60,000 bases of DNA from NCBI RefSeq assembly GCF_037975245.1, contig NC_092575.1, forward strand, positions 16,890,310 through 16,950,309. The letters run 5' to 3'. This document shows, in pieces, positions 46,993 to 59,872 of the stretch. Positions within the stretch are counted from its first letter, which is position 1; each line of letters begins with the position of its first letter. Under the pieces are notes generated by a model, which was not told the DNA's origin, searched no databases, and was given only the letters and a program-made list of their open reading frames with translations. The DNA comes from Apostichopus japonicus. Its lineage: Eukaryota > Echinodermata > Holothuroidea > Aspidochirotida > Stichopodidae. The translations under genes were made by a program, and so were the position numbers.

Positions 46993-49900
46993 TGTGTCCT
47001 AGCCAGAAGACCAGCTTAAGTCAGCAAGTTCACCAATGTGTTATCATATAGCTCTCATTTTGATGTCTTTTATCCCTGCTAGCATCTGGTAGGAGTAAGA
47101 GAGAAATATCAGTAAATGAATTGTAAATGAAAGCTTCCTAAAAGCAACTCTGGCTTTGTGAAGCAATGTAATATGACATAGGAGATATGTTACCATGAAC
47201 TGTACAGGTTCCGCATACAGTAGCACTTATTCTGCAAATTTAAATCACTTTTCTTTCAGGGAAGATCTCGGAGAACTGCAATTTAGCAATATGCATATGG
47301 TTGCAACAAAGCCAGATCATGCAGGTAACATTTTCGGAAATGTCACAGAAAAAATTGGGTGGAGGGGATGGGGAAAACAAAATTATTTTGATTAAAAGTG
47401 TGATTTCTAGTTTTACCTTGACAAGTTTTCCAAAGTTTAGAGCATTTCAAGCCTCCAATGAAATATTATGATCAAACCGCAGCAATTATCTGCTGAGTAC
47501 TAGTTGGTGTTAAATAGTTCACACATCACAGAAGCAGTTTGCAATTCCCACTACTGCCACTGATAGCCAATCTTCAGAACTTGCCAAGCCTGATCAATTC
47601 TTTTCATGTTTCATGGCACCACAAAATCTGAATATGACAATCACATGAAAAGGCCTAGGCCTATGTTGAATTTTTTGGCAACCACAGAATTTCCAATGGC
47701 ACTTCATCACACACTCATAGGAAATCTTTCACAAGCCAATATTTATTTCGGATTTCACTATGTACTCAAATTTGTAACACCTTCTCATACCTGCTAACTC
47801 TCACAACCTTTTCAGTGGGACTCACAGGTTTATAATGTATCCTCAAGGCACCTATTATGTTGTGGGTCCTACTATGACATACTTTTCTGAAATTTCAAGA
47901 TTTTACCATAGGCTAGCAATGGGATGTAAGCCAAACTTTAAGTGTGCTACTACTAGTGAGTCTCTCAATGTGTTTTTCACCAAACTGAAGCCAACCGAGG
48001 ATGTAAATTTGAAAATTCCAATTCATCATTATGAAGGTAGGCAAACTTCTTTTGTGTTAGTTTAGGCTAGTTACATTGCTAGACTGATATTTGTGCTAAT
48101 GTGAATATTGAAAGAAATCCCCATATTTATCTTTTTATTTCCATCCAAATAAAGCTCTACGTTAAGTGGACTGCATCATAATTAATAAATCCCGGTATGG
48201 CTACTTCTCCGGAAATTGTCCAGAGTAGGCTATGTTAAAATACGAAAACTGTGGATGTGCATGTTGGCCTTGTAAATGCGAGGTGGGCCTATGTTGACAT
48301 TAGAAAAATTGATTCAAAATGAGTAGGCCTAAACTATTTCAGTTCAAAGTCATAAAAGCATAAACTGGACCCACCGTGCTACTGTCCAAGACAATTAGGC
48401 CTATACTAGTCTATAGTAAGTTTAACTTTAACTTAATTTTGCTACTTAGCTTACTTGTTAATGTTAATGCCTAGGCTAAACTAAGTTAAGCCGTTTTAAC
48501 TTTTACATGAAGGTGTGAGTATAATTCCGTTTGATACCAGACTACCTAAGCTAATTCATTCCAACATATCTAGCACAGTTATTACTAGGCTTGGTAGTAC
48601 TAGTAGCCTAGTAAAGTAAAAGTACACTATCCTAAATCTAGATCTACGTACAGTAAATAAAGCCGTAACTCGACCTAGGCTACAGTACACCTAGCGTTAG
48701 GGATCTGGTACAAGTTACGTACGTAGCCTACCACTAAGAAGAGGTTTTCTCTTAAATATAGATCTGAGTAGTGTGCAAATCTGCGTTACCGATGATTTGT
48801 CGAGTCGTAGCTGCAATTTATGTTTGGGTTAAACATTACACTTTGCTGAAGCACTGCACTAATCGGACCATAGAAAATATGGCATGAAAAATTACTGTGG
48901 AACGTAAGTTAGGCTATATACATCTTGCTACTCTTAATGCAGCAGAGGTAGCCTACGTATGGAAAGGTATATAATTTCACTACATATATTGCTGTGTTGG
49001 ATATCGTATAGCATTATAGATATGCACTTTCCATTGGTCAATTGTTGCAATGTTGTGAAAAATGAACCAATGGAGGAGTACTTAAGAACGCTGTTGTCAA
49101 GCGTCCTAGACAACAGGTACTTCAAGGTTGCTTGCGTGAAATATACGTACCCAGCGCAGAGAAGTAGAAAGTGTCAATACGAACGGAGAAATGTACAATT
49201 ATCGAATGCAATATGAAGTGTTTTATAAGAAAATAATGGAATCATGTTATTTTAAATTAATGTATTTTCTAGTGAAAGTTGGCATTATTATTAGAGTCGA
49301 ACAACCGCTTGTCTGAGTCAGTAATTATGCAGTTGTATACGTCAGGTCTCTGTAGGATGTTCAACTTTTTTGCCTTACGATGAATTTGTTTCGACCCCGG
49401 CTACATATTTCATTGAATAAACTATTAGACTTTTGTGTTCCATTTCGTTTACTGATGAAGTCTGTAGCCCAAAAATACTAGGTAGTATAACGTAACAAGG
49501 GATGGGAAGTCGTCTCAAAAACTATTTAACTGTGTACTGTAGTAACCTCTGTGTAGTAGTTGGTGGTGCCTCTTTTGGGAAATACAACTAAGAAAGTGCA
49601 GTAGGTATGTGATGAAAGTTGACATTTCACTTGGAAATTAACTGTTCTGCATTTCTACAGATTCTGTTGTATTGCACTGAAGGGATATTATTAAACTGAA
49701 CATTCAACATTACAACCAAAGAAATAATTAACGCAGACAAAACAACGTCAGCGCAGGCGTAGACAAAAGTCGATATTTCAAAGAAAAACAGACAATGATA
49801 TCTCAATCATCCCTTCTGATACACCTTGAAGAATACTGAAGAAAGAAGGGCAAATACACTTGATATTTATTATTTTTATTATTTATTTCAAATATGTTGC

Positions 49901-52468
49901 TATAATTGTCACAGTATACAGAAGGGTAAAACTATCAAGGAGTTGAAGCTGGTAATGCTTACATATTTTGTGATAATTAAACTTTCCAAAAGTCCCAAAC
50001 AATATAGGTTAAGAGTTGGCACCTTGACATTCTGGGCGACTACCCATATAGTGCAGCACACACAACTAGATGAACAAGTTACCTTGCAAGTCCCCATTTT
50101 ACACATATGGAGGAAGACAGGCAATAGATTGGTTTATAGCCTTATCCATGGACACAACGTAATGATTTGACCAGGACTAGAAACCGCAATCCCAAGTCCA
50201 TTGCCGTCATCGTTTGACCGCAACGCCTTCCCAGACCATCATAACAACCGTAGGCACAACAAACATAGTTCCCATTGATCCCAAATAGTGATAAGCAAGG
50301 TAACTCTGGGGTCTAGGCTCAAACATGAATATTGTAGAACAGTGTACACAGAACAATTTAATATTGGATTATAATAAAAAATAAAGTCACACACAAACAA
50401 GAAAAACGATGGAAGATACCTAAAAATGGAATATTGATAGAATGGACGGAATGTAACTAAAAGAGAATGATAAAAAACTCTGGGGGGGGGACAGTCCCTG
50501 TCCACTGCACCCCCCGCCCTTCCAAAGCCCATAGAACAATGAACAAAAAAGCAGTATCCCAGACTCATAGACAGACTCCCTGGAGCCCTGCCTGACTTGA
50601 AGCCCTTCACCATTAAAACTTCATGCATATGCTATAACTGTCACATCATTCTGAATATGTACATTTTATCTATAAATATCTAAAACACAAAATAAAACAT
50701 TGTAGGAGCTATTTCTGTTGATATCCATTATAAAGCAAAACTTTCAGAGCAGATTTGCTTTCGATACAAGATAAAAGTCTGTTACATTACTTCATTTGCT
50801 CATCTGAGGAAACTTGCAAGTTTTAGCACACGATACCATTAAGTCTGCTCATCAGAGATAATTACAAAACCTATCAGAGAACTTGTGCAGTTTTCACACA
50901 ACATCTTCAACCAATGAAACTGTGTTGCAAATTTGCCAAGGAAAATGGTGTTTGAACTCATGCTGCAAGTGATAACGTTGATATGAAACGTTGTTATGAA
51001 AGAAGATTTCTAAAACACTATTAAAAATTCCTCAAAACAATGTATTAGTATTGTTAGTATTAACACTAAGACTGGAACAAAGGAACTTTTGTCAACATCA
51101 CTTCTTTTTAAAGCAGTATTTCAGACATTTTATATGCTTTAAAGGCAATTATCTAGACAAATATGAACAAAGGGGTAGAAACAATACCTGCACTGGAAAA
51201 AAATATCTTTTATAAATTCCTTAAAACTAACACATAGCAAACGTAAAAAACCAAAGCAGATCTATGCCATTATTAGTTTTTCAGTTTAAAACAATGCATG
51301 GCACGCTGCAAATTTAGACTAAAGTTTAAACTTTTAATCGATTAATAAAGGCACTGTAATGCTTCACACATTTTGCTCCATTCAACTTTCTAGACCTGAA
51401 AGAGTCAATTTTTTAATGCCCTTCGTAAAACTTTACATAGCAAACGTAAACACAAAAGCAGATCAATACCATCATAAATGTCCTCTGTAAAATTTTATAT
51501 CATAACAAGAGTTGGAGAGATTACCTGATATATCAAGTCTCATCAAAGAGAACAGACAGTCTGATTGCTGATTCAGATCTTAATTTAATAGACTGAATCA
51601 GTATAATTACAACTTGCAGGGTTAGCTCCAAGCATGCAAAACACAGCATCATTCTTCTTTATGCATTTTAAGGCAATGTCATCCATATTTGAAAAGTCCT
51701 CTTTTTTTCTTTTCCCCCTTCTTTTCCAGCACAGGCAAGTTTCCTGTCAGGCACACATGATAATCATCATTTCTTGTTTTCAATTCCCAGTAGTTTCTTA
51801 GTTATCTTTATTCTGAAAAGGAAAAAAAAATTGTCAAAACCAGAACACATATAGTCAGTATAGGCTGCCAAAACCAAAAATGTGTCCATAGAAAGTGCAG
51901 TAGGCAATGTATTTACAACTCTCTCATAAAATGCAGAATCTGCAATCAAAGTTAAAATTTCCCATTGCATTAAAGTAAGGTAACCAGATGTTCCCAAATT
52001 TTTGAGGACAGTCGCCGGATTTCATAAATTGACACTGGATTAAAAGTATTCGCGGAATTGTCCCCTGATTTCCTGTACTGTCACTGATCATTCCAAAATT
52101 AATAAAAATGCCCAGAATAATGTCAATTTGAAGAAGAAAAAAAATATCAGTTGCAAGAGAAAGAAAGTACAGAAACATGGACATTTGACTATCATTCTTG
52201 AAACAGCACCAACAACCTTTAAGATCTCAAAAGCCCACCCAACTTTTGATACATATTTAAATATCACCCTTAAAGTACATGGGGGGGGGGTCAACATCAG
52301 TATTCTGGAAAAAGATAGAGTCACCTCACATTTCAAGAAGTTTCAAATCAGAAAAACTTAAAATTGACACTGACTGCTACCATCCACAGAACGAAGCAAA
52401 TCAAAAACACAAATTCCTATGAAATGTTCCAAAATATTGACAATACTAAACACACAACTTTCAAATTC
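46993..52468. other. Spacer (or large intron) between the two minus-strand coiled-coil units
   Basis: No convincing exon is seen. A decayed copy of SINE family A lies at about 50030-50235. Two opposed CCAAT motifs (49032-49036 as ATTGG, 49068-49072) might mark a promoter for the gene downstream on the minus strand. The sequence 48300-48750 is rich in TAGGCCTA-like words. Confidence 0.4.
50030..50235 (-). mobile_element. Decayed tRNA-derived SINE, family A
   Basis: It shares CAAGTCCCCATTTTACAC, GAGGAAGACAGGCAA, GGACACAACGTAATGAT and GACCAGGACTAGAAAC with 6211-6605 in the same order, with many changes including in the B box. The microsatellite tail is not recognisable. Confidence 0.65.
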
Positions 52469-52633
52469 TCAAACTGGTAGTTGTACCTGCATGGACTCGC
52501 TCTCCTCGTTTCCACAATCGAGCCCGTTTGCAGTATCCGCATAGGGTGGAAGGGATGACTGTTCTAAGTTAGCTACCATCTGCCTTGACTCTGACAACAG
52601 TCTGTGAAGCTTGGTGGTTGGAGATGCATCTCC
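52469..52633 (-). CDS. CCDC62: CCDC62 exon 10: conserved SP-LHRLLSESRQMV motif
   Basis: After a CATAG acceptor the exon encodes GDASPTTKLHRLLSESRQMV and a Ser/Glu-rich end (NEESESMQ). At CAG|GTACAA it can splice (phase 0) or continue five codons (VQLPV) to TGA at 52471-52469. The human counterpart lies in the C-terminal part of CCDC62. Confidence 0.8.
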   Translation of the reverse strand, partial: GDASPTTKLHRLLSESRQMVANLEQSSLPPYADTANGLDCGNEESESMQVQLPV

Positions 52634-55600
52634 CTATGAAAGAAAAGCAGGCGGAACACAAAATATATTCATCATTAAAATCCTTTTGAAGGCACCGTTA
52701 CACTTACATAGTAGACATTTGACTTTTTCACACAATTGAAGCCAGTTGAAGACGCCATTGCGATATTCAGGCCTTGAAATTCAGGCAATTTACTGGCTAG
52801 ATGACACTGGATTTTGCCGTTTCCCGGTAGGAAAAATGTCACTTGCATTTTCCTGCCAATAGACATTAAGCATATAAGCACAAAAGTCTTGTTATAATCC
52901 TCAGTCAAAACAGTTGTCACGATTTCCACACCTTAGTTAAGTCCCATACCATCAGAGTATTATCAGCCATCAGCATATTATCAGCAAGTACTATACGGCT
53001 GCTCCGGTACATACACTGATGTGTGCTGTAAGTCAGGAAAATGTCAGTGGGAACTTGATTTTAGCCAGTAGATTACGGTTTTGTATGTTATGAAGGAAAA
53101 CAAAGGCATTTTCAACTGAATTGCCATGATAATGTCATTATACTTCTGCCATTACCAGATGCATTCATGAAAGAAAGAAAGAAAAAAAACATCTTTAATA
53201 TTTCACATTGTTATTACGTTGCAGTTTCCATGGCCAGTGAGTGGTACTGAAGTATCACAGCAACATTTAGAAACAATCAACTCCACAAAAATGGAGAATC
53301 CTATTTTTGGCATAAATTATAACACCTCAAAGTTATTATCAAGTATCAATTTAATTTACTCTAGTGGAATAAATATTGCTTGAGTGAATGCTTGAGTGAA
53401 TGCTTGAGTAAATGCTTGAGATCTGGAGATACAGGTGTACCAAAGTAACTGATCGGTCTGATGGCAAATTCCTTTAGTGCTGTTCCAACTATTTGACATG
53501 CCATCAAACGACTGACAACAACAATTAATAGAGCTTTACTAAATCAACTTTCACCTAGGCTATTTCCCGTTTAACGATTAAAGCATCATTTACATATTGT
53601 CAAAAAAAAAATCTCAAACTTAGCGAGTATTACTCAAAATGACGTCACAACTGATTACAGTATAAAGACGCCCTTTAATATTTATTATTTCAGCAAATGT
53701 TGTAAAATCAGAACACAGTTTCATTTTTATTGTCAACATTTTGTAGCCCAGACACATTCTACACCTGTATCAATCACAATTAAAAAGCAATTTGGAAAAT
53801 TTTCTAAGTTACGTTTCACTTCTGAAAATAATGCTCGATTTAGTCAAGTGTAGTCACCGGTATTGCTAAGAGATTTAAGTGTCCTATTTATTCAAATTTT
53901 TTCAAAAGAAAACTCAAAATGGTGCTCTTAAGACAGAGAAATTAAACTGGTAAGATTTCAAAATGGTGCTTTTAAAGACAGGTAATATAAACTAGTAAGT
54001 AATTCAAAATGTTGCTTTGTAAGAGAGGTAAATTAACTCTGGTAGGAAGAACGATGCCGACAAATCAGTTTCCAAATTTTTGTGATTCGACTGCCTACCT
54101 CTCCGGCATCGACAAGTTCCTCCTCTGATGTATCACTGAATTCCCCTGCCTCATCCTCATCTTCGTCTTCCTCTTGACCCACTTCCTCCGTACAAACAGA
54201 TTCAGTCTCTCTCTGCTCTAGTTCCACTCCATCTCTTCCTGGGGTGCTAAGAGGTGACACGCCCTCAATCTTGATCGGCGACACCGTCTTTGATGTTCGA
54301 GGTGTAGATACAGGACTGAAGGCAACAACAGGGCTTGTGTGGGCAAAAGAAAACAAAAGACAGAACAAAAATGTCCACAGTGAAATTATGTTTACTTTTT
54401 TAAGATTTAATAACAGCTGAAAAGATGCCAATTTGATGTTCAATGTACATGTGTTTCGATCTGATCTGCTCTTGCAGTTTCACTGTTACCCAGGTAATAC
54501 AAGAAAACTTAATTATGGGAAAATTGCAAAAATCAAATGGTGTCGCGCACATAAACGTGCAATGACTTTGCATGTTTATTAAAAATGAATTTTGAATATT
54601 GCACTTTACGATTTATTAAATTTGATCAGACAAAGCCTACCGAAATCTGTTTGTCATAAAAAGTTGTAAACATTCTCATAGTCATTCTCCATCTGCAATG
54701 GTAAAGCATACACAAGACTAACAAAACATTTTCTGCTCGTGGACACATGCACTGTAAACTTTGACCCGACCTGCAGACTTGAGAGGCATCGTGAAGGAAG
54801 AGTCCAATATGTTTTTTTGGGGGGGGGATCGTAATATCAAACTATAAAGTAGGCATTAACTCACTTTTCATTTTCTTTGTTTTCTTCGTCCCGACTCTTC
54901 TCCCTGTGGCTTTCCAAGTTCAGTTGTAGCAGTGACATGTCCCTGTACTGTCTGGCGTAGGCTTGTCTCAAGCTTGTTAACTCTGCATCGATCCTTTCCT
55001 GTTTAGAATGTTGGAGTTGGATGAGTTGATCTCTCCTTGTTTCTCTTTCGACTGGAGAAAGAAAAAGAAAAACGGTCCAGATTATAAATTAGAATGATGA
55101 TTAAGTAAGACTTCAAATATAGCACTCAAAAGGCCATTGTTATGATTAATTCTACTTCATTCACAGTTTCTTTTATTCCATTTATGTTTTCAGTCTATTT
55201 TAACCTTGCTGTTTCATTTGCAGTCATTTCAATTTGCCTTTAAAGACCATTCATGAAGCAACAGGCTCTCTGACTTCAATACTTTAACTAAAGGGATTCT
55301 AAAGGAGAATCATCAAGGGAAAGAATTTATCAAATATAAAGGAGAATGTGATTTTATTCCTTTCGACCTCATTTCAAGTTTTAGGATGAAGATATCATAC
55401 TAAACGCTTACCGGACAGGTCTAACTCTCTTTCGACGGCTTTCAAGGACTCCTGGGTTTTCCCCATCTCGACTTTCTGTTCCAGGTTAATACTAGCCAGT
55501 TTGTCCACCTCCACTGAAAGGAAAAACAGGAAAGTATAAAGAGAATTTGGTGCCAGATTAGAAACAAAGTATGATAAGAAATAAGTCCGTAGATAGATTA

Positions 55601-58493
55601 TTTTTTGTTGGTGCAAAAGCATGATGAAATTACTCAAGTAACACATCGAATTAGATATCCCATTTATCTTTGCATATTTAAAGGAAAATGAAAGTAACCT
55701 GTGCTGGTACCAATTATTAAAATTGTGTAACTAGTTACATTTTACCAACTTAACACTAATGTTCTGTGAGTTACAATAAACACGGCAAAAGGTGGTACAT
55801 TTGATTAAGATGTAGGTACAGTGTTTGGATATATTTCGCATTCTACCCAGGATATTCCAGGGTATATTTAGTATTCAAAGTTTGTACAGCAGTTTTACAA
55901 AATACTATGGTTCCAGTGTACAAAACTGCTCTGTACATCTTTGCACTTGTCTAGCAATTTGTCCATTTTGTATGGTATTTTGTTAAACGATACGGGATAA
56001 ATTTATTCCCTGCACCTTCTTTTGTTTGTACTTTCGGAGTCAAATCAACTTCCAGTGTTAAATCCAATATGATCCGCACTTTGCTTTAACTGGACATACT
56101 TTAAATTGTGTATCAGTGTAAATATTATTTCAATCTTTAGAATTTCTGTGAACATCTTGCAAACATGATACTTTATCTTTATAATCGGAAGCTGTACCCT
56201 TCTACAGAGAAACCACAAAGAAAACGGTTCTATCATGAATTTGTACTACAACAGTGCTAATATATTACAACAGATAGGGCTCGATTAAAATTCTACTCCA
56301 TTTGGGAAGCCAGCAAAGGAGAAACACTGAAAAACATTGTACTTGTAGAAACAGAAAATTAACCACCCAACCTTTCAAGTCAGACATTCATTAATTTCAT
56401 TTCTCCATTAATGTACTTTTCATAAAATTCAAATATGCAGTACAAATTAGATTCACAATAAAACGATAAATTTTTGGACCCAGGTTCAATCTACCCCACA
56501 CCGATATACAGGTAGGGATAAACAAAATGAACGAATGAAAATTGCATGTGTCATATATCATGTTGATACCCGTCCCGTGCGCTTCTGCCAATAAACGCCT
56601 GACCGTGAATAATAAACTATGTTACATTTAAGTGATTCAGCGTCTTTCTTCATTTCTTTGTAGCGATTCTTCCAGTCCGAAATTTCTTTTTTGCCTGTAG
56701 CTGCAGAGTATTTGCTCTCCTTAAAAAAAAGAAAAACGGCAAAAAAAGGATAATAAATCAATTTGGAAAGCATAATTTTTGACATTTTCTGTGACATTTT
56801 CCCAGATTATGTCATTTAAAAAAAAACACACAAACGCAAATATTGGTTTAGAAGGCAAAATCACAGATTATTGAGATGCTGAACAAGCTTCATGATATCA
56901 CAGCTGCACAACAGGATAAGCTATGTACAGGGGTGGGGGGTGGGGGTAGTGGGGGAGACGGAGGGTCTACTCCTGCCATAAAAGTTGTCAATTCTAAGCA
57001 TTCAATGAAAAACAGAATTCAAAGAAACTTACCTTATTTGACATTTCTAGTCTCTTAAATTTTGATGTCAATTCACTGATATGGTCAGTAGCATCATTTA
57101 GGTCCCTGTCCTGGGGTAAAAGGAAGATAAGCACTGTTATAGAAATATTAAAATAAGCGATTAAAGAACCTTAATAAAACAGAAAAAATAAAGTCATGAG
57201 ATCGACGATGTGTGATATTAGAATGCGTGGCAGTTCTCTAGCGAACCAGGGGATAGACCACAGGCGCTGTTAACATAAACGTGATATGTAATCTGCTACT
57301 AGAAAACCTGGTTGTTCTGTTGCACAGGTGCAAAATCATTACAACTTAAATATAGAATCCTACAATGAAGCTGTGTTTGTAAGACTCATCCATACCTTCA
57401 ACCTTATAACGGTGAGCAGCTCTTGTTCTCTAGCATCGAGTTGACCAACTTTTGTCGTCAGGGTTTGTACCAAAGTATTCAGACGTCCATTGTCTTCCTG
57501 TGAGAAGTCAAAACAACAGGGAATAAAAAGAGCATTTTACCTCTGTGAGATACATGTCACCATCTGTTTGCACCCTTCTTCCATGGCAGTGAATCATTTG
57601 AAAGATCCTTAAGAAATACTTCAATATACACACAGACAGCCAGTTGTAAAGTCAGTTGCACAGTGCCAACTGAAACATTAATACTAGACTTGACTAGACT
57701 GTTATCACCTAGCTTACGATAGTCTTCAGTGAGAAACATGTCACCATCTATTTGAACCTTCTTCCATGGCTGTGAATCATTTGAAAGATCCTTAAGGAAT
57801 ACTTCAATATACACACAGACAGTCGGTTGTAAAGTCAGTTGCACAGTACCAACTGAACATTAATACCAGACTTGACTAGACTGTTATGACCTAGCTTACG
57901 ATAGTCTTCAAGAGCTGTGGTCTTAAGAATGACCCGCATGCACTACATGACCACTAAGCCCACCATGAAGCACTGGTTTTTTTTAACAAGCTATGATGGT
58001 TCAGGTCCCATGCAATATGATTTCCCAGTGATTGGTTACATTTTAGGCAGTTTTAGTTATATTTGGCCAATAACTGCCAGCTGCTTGTTAAGTGAAACAA
58101 CACATGTTGAGGTCTCCCTAACTGAAGCCAATGCAACTTGAAAGTGGTAAAACCTTGTTTAGAAACAGTTTTTAAGCCCACTCCTATCAGCAGACTATTC
58201 CCGATCTTTCCATATTTCGATGGCCGAATTTGAGTTAGTTTGTATTCTTTTGTGCAGCGTGCGGCGGGCTTTATAACTAGCTCTGTTGCTGCACACAGAC
58301 TTACTTGTAAGTCTGTGAGTTGCATACTGGACATGCTTGCTTTTTCAGAGAGTTGTTCCAACTGTTTCTGAGTTGTCTGGAGGGCACAGCTCTTAGATTG
58401 GTCTTGGGACTGAATGACCTTTAACCTTGTGGTCAAGCTTCTCACCTGATCATTCCGATTTTTAACTTCTCCTGTGTGACAGAAAACATCACA

Positions 58494-58529
<36 letters not shown>

Positions 58530-59872
58530 GGCCTTTTTCACATTTTAGACACATTTGTAAAAACACCAACTGTAAAAAAAAAATACTTGAATAGTCATTT
58601 GGAATTTTTAAGATGACTTTTAAAGCTTAAATATAAATTATATCCAAAGCTGTAGCCTGCATTAGGTCGTAACTGTGCTCCATTACTGAACAAGCCATGC
58701 AATGTTAACAGCCAAATACCCTTCAATCTAACTAATAAATCTATGTGGTTACAAAACATTTCCAATTGCTTTATGCATTCACAAGTCAAAATGATGGGCA
58801 TCTGTTCTTTCTTAAGGTGGAAATGTACAAATCACAAAGTCAAGCTCTCACCTTGTAGCCGAGTACATTTCTGTTCCAGTGTTAAGAGACGTTGTCTGTC
58901 TCTCTCCCAGGCCAGCATCTGTTTCTGGTGAGATGCAACCATCTCATTAAGTTCTCTGTCTCTGTCCTGAAGCTCTGCTATCAGCAACTGCAACTCCTTC
59001 CTCTGTTTTTGAATTGTGCTCTTTTCAAGTTCTGAGGGGTGTCTTTGCTGGAAATTACAAAGGAAAAAAACATGAATGAAAAGAAAAATTCCCTTTTTTA
59101 TTTCCTGGCTCATAAACCAAGCTGATATATAGTACTACAATTGAAGTTGATAAACATTCTTATCTTGGATTGACCCAAATGACACAGAAAGAAATCATTA
59201 ACAACAGAGACAGATTTGTTTTCAAGAATATTCCAGGTCTTTCATCTGCCATTATGAATTCCCTTTTCAGGGAGTCAAAAGAACTAAGCTTCAACTTGGG
59301 ATCTGAAGGAGTGTTTCAATGTCAGTAAGCACCACATTTTTAGGAAGCCTCAATAGTATAGTAACTACCTGTGATTGCTTGACAAAGTAATTGGACACCT
59401 TGGGACCATCATACAAAATCATCTAAAATCAGCACTACAACATTTCTTAAACCAACCCAATTTGTGATAAATATGACTATATCTGAACAACGAACAATAT
59501 TTATAGTTTCAACTTTCAATTAAAGAATTATAATATATAGAAGAGATCATCAACCCGTATAAACGAAGATGGCGTGTAGACCCCCGTTGGACTGGATGTC
59601 ACTCTGCTTGGGCTAACTCTTGAGAAGTGTTCCTGCGTAGGACTGTAACTCCCTGGTTGTGAACGAGGACCCGGCGAGTAATTCTGAGAACTCGATGGGT
59701 AAGTCTGTGGGCTTGGTGACAAAACGAGATGACTTGATGGCAAGGATTGGTACTTGGAGAGAGATGCGATGGTTGGTGAGGATGCAGACGACATGTTAAG
59801 CTGGTTCCTCTTGGCAATACCACGATGGTCCAAGGGAGTACTGTGAAACATCTGTGGCTGGTTTGTGTACAT
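52469..59872 (-). CDS. CCDC62: CCDC62 orthologue, coiled-coil domain containing 62
   Basis: Exons: 59872-59555, 59047-58852, 58471-58305, 57497-57396, 57110-57033, 56719-56626, 55513-55412, 55051-54865, 54333-54099, 52633-52487 (or to stop 52469). Phases agree; 542 codons, or 547 if the last exon reads through to TGA. Recognised from human CCDC62 blocks: STIQKQRKELQLLIAELQDR (human STIEKQRKELQLLIGELKDR), VGQLDAREQEL, DHI-KFK-LE, LEVDKL, KQERIDAELTSLRQ, and a late SPTTKLHRLLSESRQMV (human SPTSKLQRLLAESRQMV). Residues 107 to about 410 are coiled coil; the N-terminal 106 are Ser/Pro-rich and the exon at 54333 is acidic. Mammalian CCDC62 is testis-enriched, acts in spermiogenesis and is reported as an oestrogen-receptor coactivator. 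An acceptor (TTTTAG) sits five bases upstream of the ATG, so a 5' UTR exon lies further right. Confidence 0.9.
53379..53425. repeat. 13-bp direct repeat, about 3.5 copies
   Basis: GCTTGAGTGAAT recurs, with a TAAA variant, in CCDC62 intron 9. Confidence 0.8.
57541..57913. repeat. Tandem duplication of about 187 bp in CCDC62 intron 3
   Basis: GTGAGATACATGTCACCATC (57543) and GTGAGAAACATGTCACCATC (57730) begin two near-identical copies. Each runs through TTCCATGGC, CACACAGACAG, CAGTTGCACAGT and CTAGACTGTTAT to ACGATAGTCTTCA. Reading frames here are by-products of the duplication. Confidence 0.88.
58498..58524. repeat. Poly-T run
   Basis: About 27 consecutive T, beginning 27 bases beyond the CCDC62 exon 3 acceptor end in genomic coordinates, within intron 2. 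As poly-A on the transcribed strand it does not form the polypyrimidine tract. Confidence 0.8.
58852..59047 (-). CDS. CCDC62: CCDC62 exon 2: diagnostic conserved coiled coil
   Basis: The most conserved block of the gene. It covers STIQKQRKELQ, DRDRELNEMV, W-R-RQRLLTLEQKC and ends on a split Gly codon with donor GTGAGA. It matches the N-terminal human CCDC62 segment almost residue for residue, which fixes the identification. Confidence 0.92.
59555..59872 (-). CDS. CCDC62: CCDC62 exon 1: Ser/Pro-rich N-terminus
   Basis: 106 codons from ATG 59872 to CGG, then a weak GTTGAT donor. The phase (0) fits exon 2. Rich in Ser, Pro, Gln and Tyr with repeated SP/TP sites (SPSPQTYP, SYSPTQ, RVSPSRVTSSP), suggesting proline-directed phosphorylation. 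Human CCDC62 has only a short segment ahead of the conserved block, so this is a long lineage-specific extension if the start is right. Confidence 0.7.

Noticed and set aside
48959-49216. 85-codon plus-strand ORF near CCAAT motifs
   Set aside because: No conserved motif, no splice-site support, and codon use unlike the confirmed exons.
57557-57844. 95-codon minus-strand ORF in CCDC62 intron 3
   Set aside because: It spans a tandem duplication and repeats itself; no acceptor or donor fits the CCDC62 phase.
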